Assembly: GCF_963678635.1 (NCBI RefSeq)
Contig: NW_026971158.1
Span: forward strand, 1 to 45,205
Origin: Symsagittifera roscoffensis
Lineage: Eukaryota; Xenacoelomorpha; Acoela; Convolutidae
Direction: 5' to 3'
DNA: 45,205 nucleotides
The notes beneath the pieces were generated by a model. It did not search any database and had not been told where the DNA came from. It worked only from the letters and a program-made list of their open reading frames with translations. The translations under genes and the position numbers were made by a program. Shown piece by piece: positions 41,454 through 45,205 of the stretch. The first letter of the stretch is position 1. The number at the start of each line of letters is the position of its first letter.

Positions 41454-42250
41454 TTATTCTTTTTTCTCGTCTTCACGATCCATGTTCTCTGATTGCATGT
41501 TCCTCGTGTTCTGCACAGCCATTACAGCAATTTTTTTTTCGGATGAAACCAGCTCTTCACAAAATTGATGGCCAATCATATGGAATTGACATTTCTGACT
41601 ATAGAAGAAACATCGAGCCCCCGTTTTAGTTGTAACTCTTGTGCAGAGCTCAAAAAAATCCATCTGGTTTCACCTCACTCATATATGTTACGGGCTTAAA
41701 ATATGCTTCTCATGCCTTGTTTTCTGAGCGTGCAATCGACCAACGGATGATCTGCGTATTGGAATTTGCACAAGAGCGGTGCTTGTCGATATAGTTTCTT
41801 TTCTCGTCCAGTCTATACACAACAGTTCGTCATTCAAAACAATCGTGAGATGAGGTATTTTTTAATACACTTTTTTTGGTGATGGGTGTTTATTCAACTA
41901 TGTTCATTAGTTGCGAATGATGTTCTCAGTTTATCGATTTTCCGCAGTCTATGAGCTTCGATGATCTTCTGATATTATATGCTCGTCGATTCCTCCAAAC
42001 AATTAATTCGTCTTAGGCTCTCTATATCTTCTAGAAATTATTCAAATGCCTCATCATCCTTTTTTTCTCGAACCTCATCATGACTTGATGCCTCTTCGTC
42101 CTCGAGCCATACCAATTCAACATGGTTTGTTGATTGTTTCATTATCTGCCGCATTTTTTTGTATAGTTCATGTCATTTCTTACAGAAATTTTTTTTGTCC
42201 GTTTTTGTTATCGTTCGCATCAATATCTGTGCAAGTTTGTCCAGTCTCAG
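41454..42250 (-). pseudogene. Gag fragment of relic D
   Basis: Frame 41663-41454 reads MDFFELCTRVTTKTGARC, then CQFHMIGHQFCEELVS, which resembles a knuckle (C-X2-C-X4-H) with the second Cys changed to His and spacing altered. Further right, around 42.02-42.13 kb, EKKDDEAFE, stop, FLEDIESLRR corresponds to the DxTIDxFIxDLxxL capsid-end block of Ty3/gypsy gag, and near 42.2 kb EKLRLDKLAQILMRTI is helix-like. Stops are frequent. The plus frame 42046-42285 is its shadow. Confidence 0.5.
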
Positions 42251-42299
42251 TTTTTCCACCATGTAGCAAATGTCTAGTCTTTTAATTCTTGTGTATGTT

Positions 42300-43360
42300 A
42301 TCTCCTTCTTCACTGTTTTATATCTTCATTAAAATGCTGAGGATTCTTCTGTGTCAGATCTATCATTCCGCAATTGAATCAAGTATGTCTAGTTCTATCA
42401 TTCAATGGTATCCGCACATTTCATCGTTAAAAGTTTCCCAGAGTTCTGATGTTTTTCCTTTTTCAAGTTCTTAAGTTCCGGTAAGGTTGTGTCTAAGGTT
42501 ATTGATGACAGTGTACTAAAAATTTTCTTGTAGTTAATTTTACTGACATTTCCTCTTTTCATTAAACATTATGCCGACTATTCTGGTTAATCCTGCTCTG
42601 TACTTTACAGTAAAAAATGTTTTCTCAGCTTGCTAGTTTTAGTTTATCAGCTCAGGAGTTTTACACTTTGTGTCAATACTCGACTTTCTTGATTCATTTT
42701 AGATTTTAATTGGCACGTTTATAGAATCTTTCACCTAATTGCCATCCTCGTCTGAGCTGTGATCTAGTGCCCATATTTCATCATTTCAGGTACAAATTGA
42801 TTTCTAACTTCTGATCAATTTTTCATCTAGTATTTTCTTTCTTATTATCGGTCTGCTCTTTTTATCAAGTGTTCACCATGCGCAATGACATTTCATATTT
42901 TCTGTGTTTCGGTGCCTGAGTTGATGATGATATCTGTTATTACATCGACTGACGGCTCTGCGTTTGCGTCGCCTTCTTCCAGTCAACTATTGAAACCATG
43001 TTTGCTTCTATTTTTCCCGATTACAAATACTCAATTTTATTTGAGTTTATCTGGGCTCTCATTTCGGTATCTTTTCAATTAATTTTTGCTGCGAGTATTT
43101 AATGTTAACTACACTGATTTGTATGAAGTTCTATCTAATTTAATATTTTTAGCAATTTCTACCTAGGTTGAAAGTATCCGGTTTTAAAATCTTTGTAGTA
43201 ATAATCTTATCTGGCGTATTTAATTTACGTCGTTAAGGTATTTACCCAATAATTTTGAACGGAACAGTTATCGAGTTCATATGAATTTATCAGCATTTGA
43301 GGATGAAAGGTATTCAGCTCATAAACCGGTGAAGGACATTTGGGTAGTTTAATTTTTCCT
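42300..43360. other. Stretch right of relic D, nothing supportable
   Basis: AT-rich with T/C bias on the plus strand. Further gag sequence of relic D may extend here on the minus strand but no motif could be matched. Plus frames (42289-42474, 42885-43082) are probably shadows. Confidence 0.4.
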
Positions 43361-43369
43361 GACTCATGA

Positions 43370-44370
43370 AACGCTACCTTTGGGCAGTTGTTTAACATTT
43401 CAAAGACAAAGTTTGTTGGGCAGTTGTTTGAACTTCCCTAAAGCAAAACCGTTAGGCAGTCGTTCAAAATTTCCAAGACCAAAGATATAAGGCAGTTGTT
43501 TGAAGTTCCCAATGAAAAATTGTTGGGCTTTCTTTGCAATTAGTTTTGGCTTTTTATAACTTCCCAGGAAAAAGTTTTTGAAATGTTGGGCAGTTGATTG
43601 AACTTCTCAAGCTCAGAAAAAACTCACATTTACTCAAAACTCGAGTAAAATTCGGCAGAGGTTTGAAACTCTCCAAAACCGTTTGTTGATTATACTGACA
43701 TTTCACACAAGAAAAACTTTGATTTATTTATTGATATATCAACAAAAATAAACTATACAACAATTTCAGGACTAAAACTATTATGCAGTTATTTGCCAAG
43801 AACAAAAGTAGTTTTTTCCCAAGAACAAAAGTTATGGACTTCTGCTTGAACTTCCCAAGGCTCAAGAAAAACTAATTTCCAGCTGTTGCTTAAACTCTCA
43901 AGACTCAAGTGGAAAAGTGCTGAGTTTTTGATCGAACGTCCCCAGACAGAAATGGTCAGCCGGTTTGAGAACCTCTCCAGACCAAACTTGTTTTTCAATT
44001 GTTTGAACTTCTGAGTAAATAGGAGAACGTAGATTTGGCCAGTTTTTTGAACCAGCAAGACTCAAGTGAAAAAGTGTTGGGCAGTTGTTTGAATTCAAAA
44101 TAACATCACAGTCCAGAATAATTGGGTAATTGCTTGTACTTCACAAAAATGAAAACCATTGGACAGTTAGTTGAAGTTCCTATAGCTCCGTAAAGTTTAC
44201 TTTTCAAATAATTGTTTGAACTTCCCTAGACTCAAATGGAAAAATGCTGGGCAGATGATCGAACTTCCTGAGTTAATAACCCTTCGGAATTTGTTTGAAC
44301 TTCCCAAAACTCATGGCAGTGTAATTTGGGTCAGTTGTTTATAATTCCGAACACTCAAGAAAATAAATAT
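43370..44370 (+). repeat. Degenerate tandem repeat with a GGCAGTTGTTTGAACTTCC core
   Basis: At least eleven copies of the core occur near 43382, 43419, 43454, 43491, 43587, 43651, 43784, 44079, 44161, 44240 and 44330. Spacing is about 36 bases in the first four copies and 65-95 later, with AAGACTCAAGTGGAAAAGTG-type spacers. Minus-strand frames at 43789-44098 are by-products of the repeat. Confidence 0.8.
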
Positions 44371-44399
44371 TTTTGTTAATTTTCTCAAAAATCAAGTTA

Positions 44400-45205
44400 A
44401 ATGTGATTGACAAATTAAATGAAAAATTTTGGTCGGCTCGTAAACAGCGAAATTTTAACGAAATGACAGACGAATGAGGAAAATTTAGCTTGTATACAAA
44501 GAATTGTTCCAGAATGTCTTGCCACGCAAATTTGTGAAAAATTAATTGATATTAAGAAGACTTTGAAATTTAAAAAATAAGCTTTTATTGTTATCAGAAA
44601 GCCCAATCCTCCACGGCTCAGACTTTCCAAAACTTTCCTCTAAACGACCTTTTGTATTGCTACTGTTTTTTCGTTGATGGTACCGATGCTATAATAATTC
44701 TTAGTCGACGATGTCAAATGTAAATTGTCAGTAGTAAGACCTTGAAAATTTGCAACTTCTATCCCCCATAGAACTAGTCATCAAGTTCAGCTCCGGTAAA
44801 AACTACCAATACTTGATGGATCAAAATTCTCTCAAGGTAAACAAGTAAAATTTTTTGTGCAAAATCTGCTCTCCTTAAAGCTGCTCAAGTCGCAAAACGC
44901 GGTAGAGGTTATAATCAATTTCTTTTGCATCTATAGCTGATACATACAGGACTCTTCCGGAAATTCAATTTCGTGGTTGCTCTACTTTTTTTTCGCAACT
45001 TGCTCCTCACTTTTTCTCTTAAAAGCTTAATTGTGTCCTGATCATATGTTCTCTTTTCATGTTCACTTTTCAGCTGTCCCAGTTGATTTTCTCAAATGGT
45101 GTTGAATATGTCAGCGATAACAGAATTCTGTTTTGTTCAAATTTTTCGTTGCTCCGGGGGTTTAGTTCTTTAATTTTTTAGTTTATCATTTAAAAATTTT
45201 CATCC
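44400..45205. other. Window end, nothing supportable
   Basis: AT-rich sequence without a convincing exon or repeat. A minus frame at 44415-44630 is short and Phe/Ser-rich. No element motif was seen. Confidence 0.4.

Larger units (their letters stand above)
40098..42300 (-). mobile_element. Relic D: third copy of the relic A retroelement family, partial
   Basis: Read right to left: gag capsid end (about 42.25-42.0 kb, with the block DDEAFE, stop, FLEDIESLRR), nucleocapsid (41.66-41.45), a charged segment (41.1-40.9), protease C-terminus (40.72-40.58) and linker (40.5-40.1). The order and strand match relics A and B. RT and RNase H are absent. It is the most fragmentary of the three. Ends are not defined. 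Confidence 0.65.

Overview
The window is AT-rich eukaryotic nuclear DNA dominated by decayed repeats. Short GT..AG introns (37 to about 205 bases in the best model), Ty3/gypsy-type retroelement relics, minisatellites and long AT-rich stretches suggest an invertebrate animal, perhaps a nematode. That is an inference: no single-copy gene here names the organism. No bacterial operons, rRNA, tRNA or CRISPR array were seen.

Layout. 0-2.7 kb: plus-strand coding-like sequence, including a four-exon model (587-1553) whose phases agree at every junction and which ends in a stop. 2.7-3.2 kb: a roughly 130-bp tandem repeat. 3.6-8.7 kb: T/G-rich, C-poor DNA with two isolated coding-like pieces. 9-17.1 kb: relic A, a minus-strand Ty3/gypsy element (gag with CCHC knuckle, protease, reverse transcriptase with YVDD, RNase H), followed by a second protease piece where an integrase would be expected. 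17.8-18.2 kb: a 25-bp minisatellite. 19.7-25.55 kb: element C, two diverged direct repeats of about 1.1-1.25 kb flanking 3.4 kb of minus-strand gag-like frames with no recognisable pol. 25.6-29.4 kb: a degenerate repeat, an uninterrupted minus-strand frame of about 163 codons, and a plus-strand chain of coding frames including a perfect C2H2 zinc finger. 30.4-31 kb: short tandem repeats. 31-36.6 kb: relic B, the same retroelement family on the same strand, with its protease module present about four times in tandem between gag and RT. 36.6-39.7 kb: mostly featureless, with a 14-bp CRE palindrome and a 10-bp hairpin. 39.8-42.3 kb: relic D, a third minus-strand copy (linker, protease tail, nucleocapsid, gag). 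43.3-44.4 kb: a degenerate repeat built on a GGCAGTTGTTTGAACTTCC core.

How it fits together. Relics A, B and D share order and strand (gag, protease, RT, RNase H, read right to left), so they are copies of one family, now broken by stops, frameshifts and deletions. Element C looks like a non-autonomous LTR element that would have needed enzymes from elsewhere. The plus-strand gene pieces sit in gaps between these insertions. The most unusual points are the fourfold protease array in B, the protease after RNase H in A, and a 15-base motif shared by element C's repeat, a lone site and the minisatellite core.
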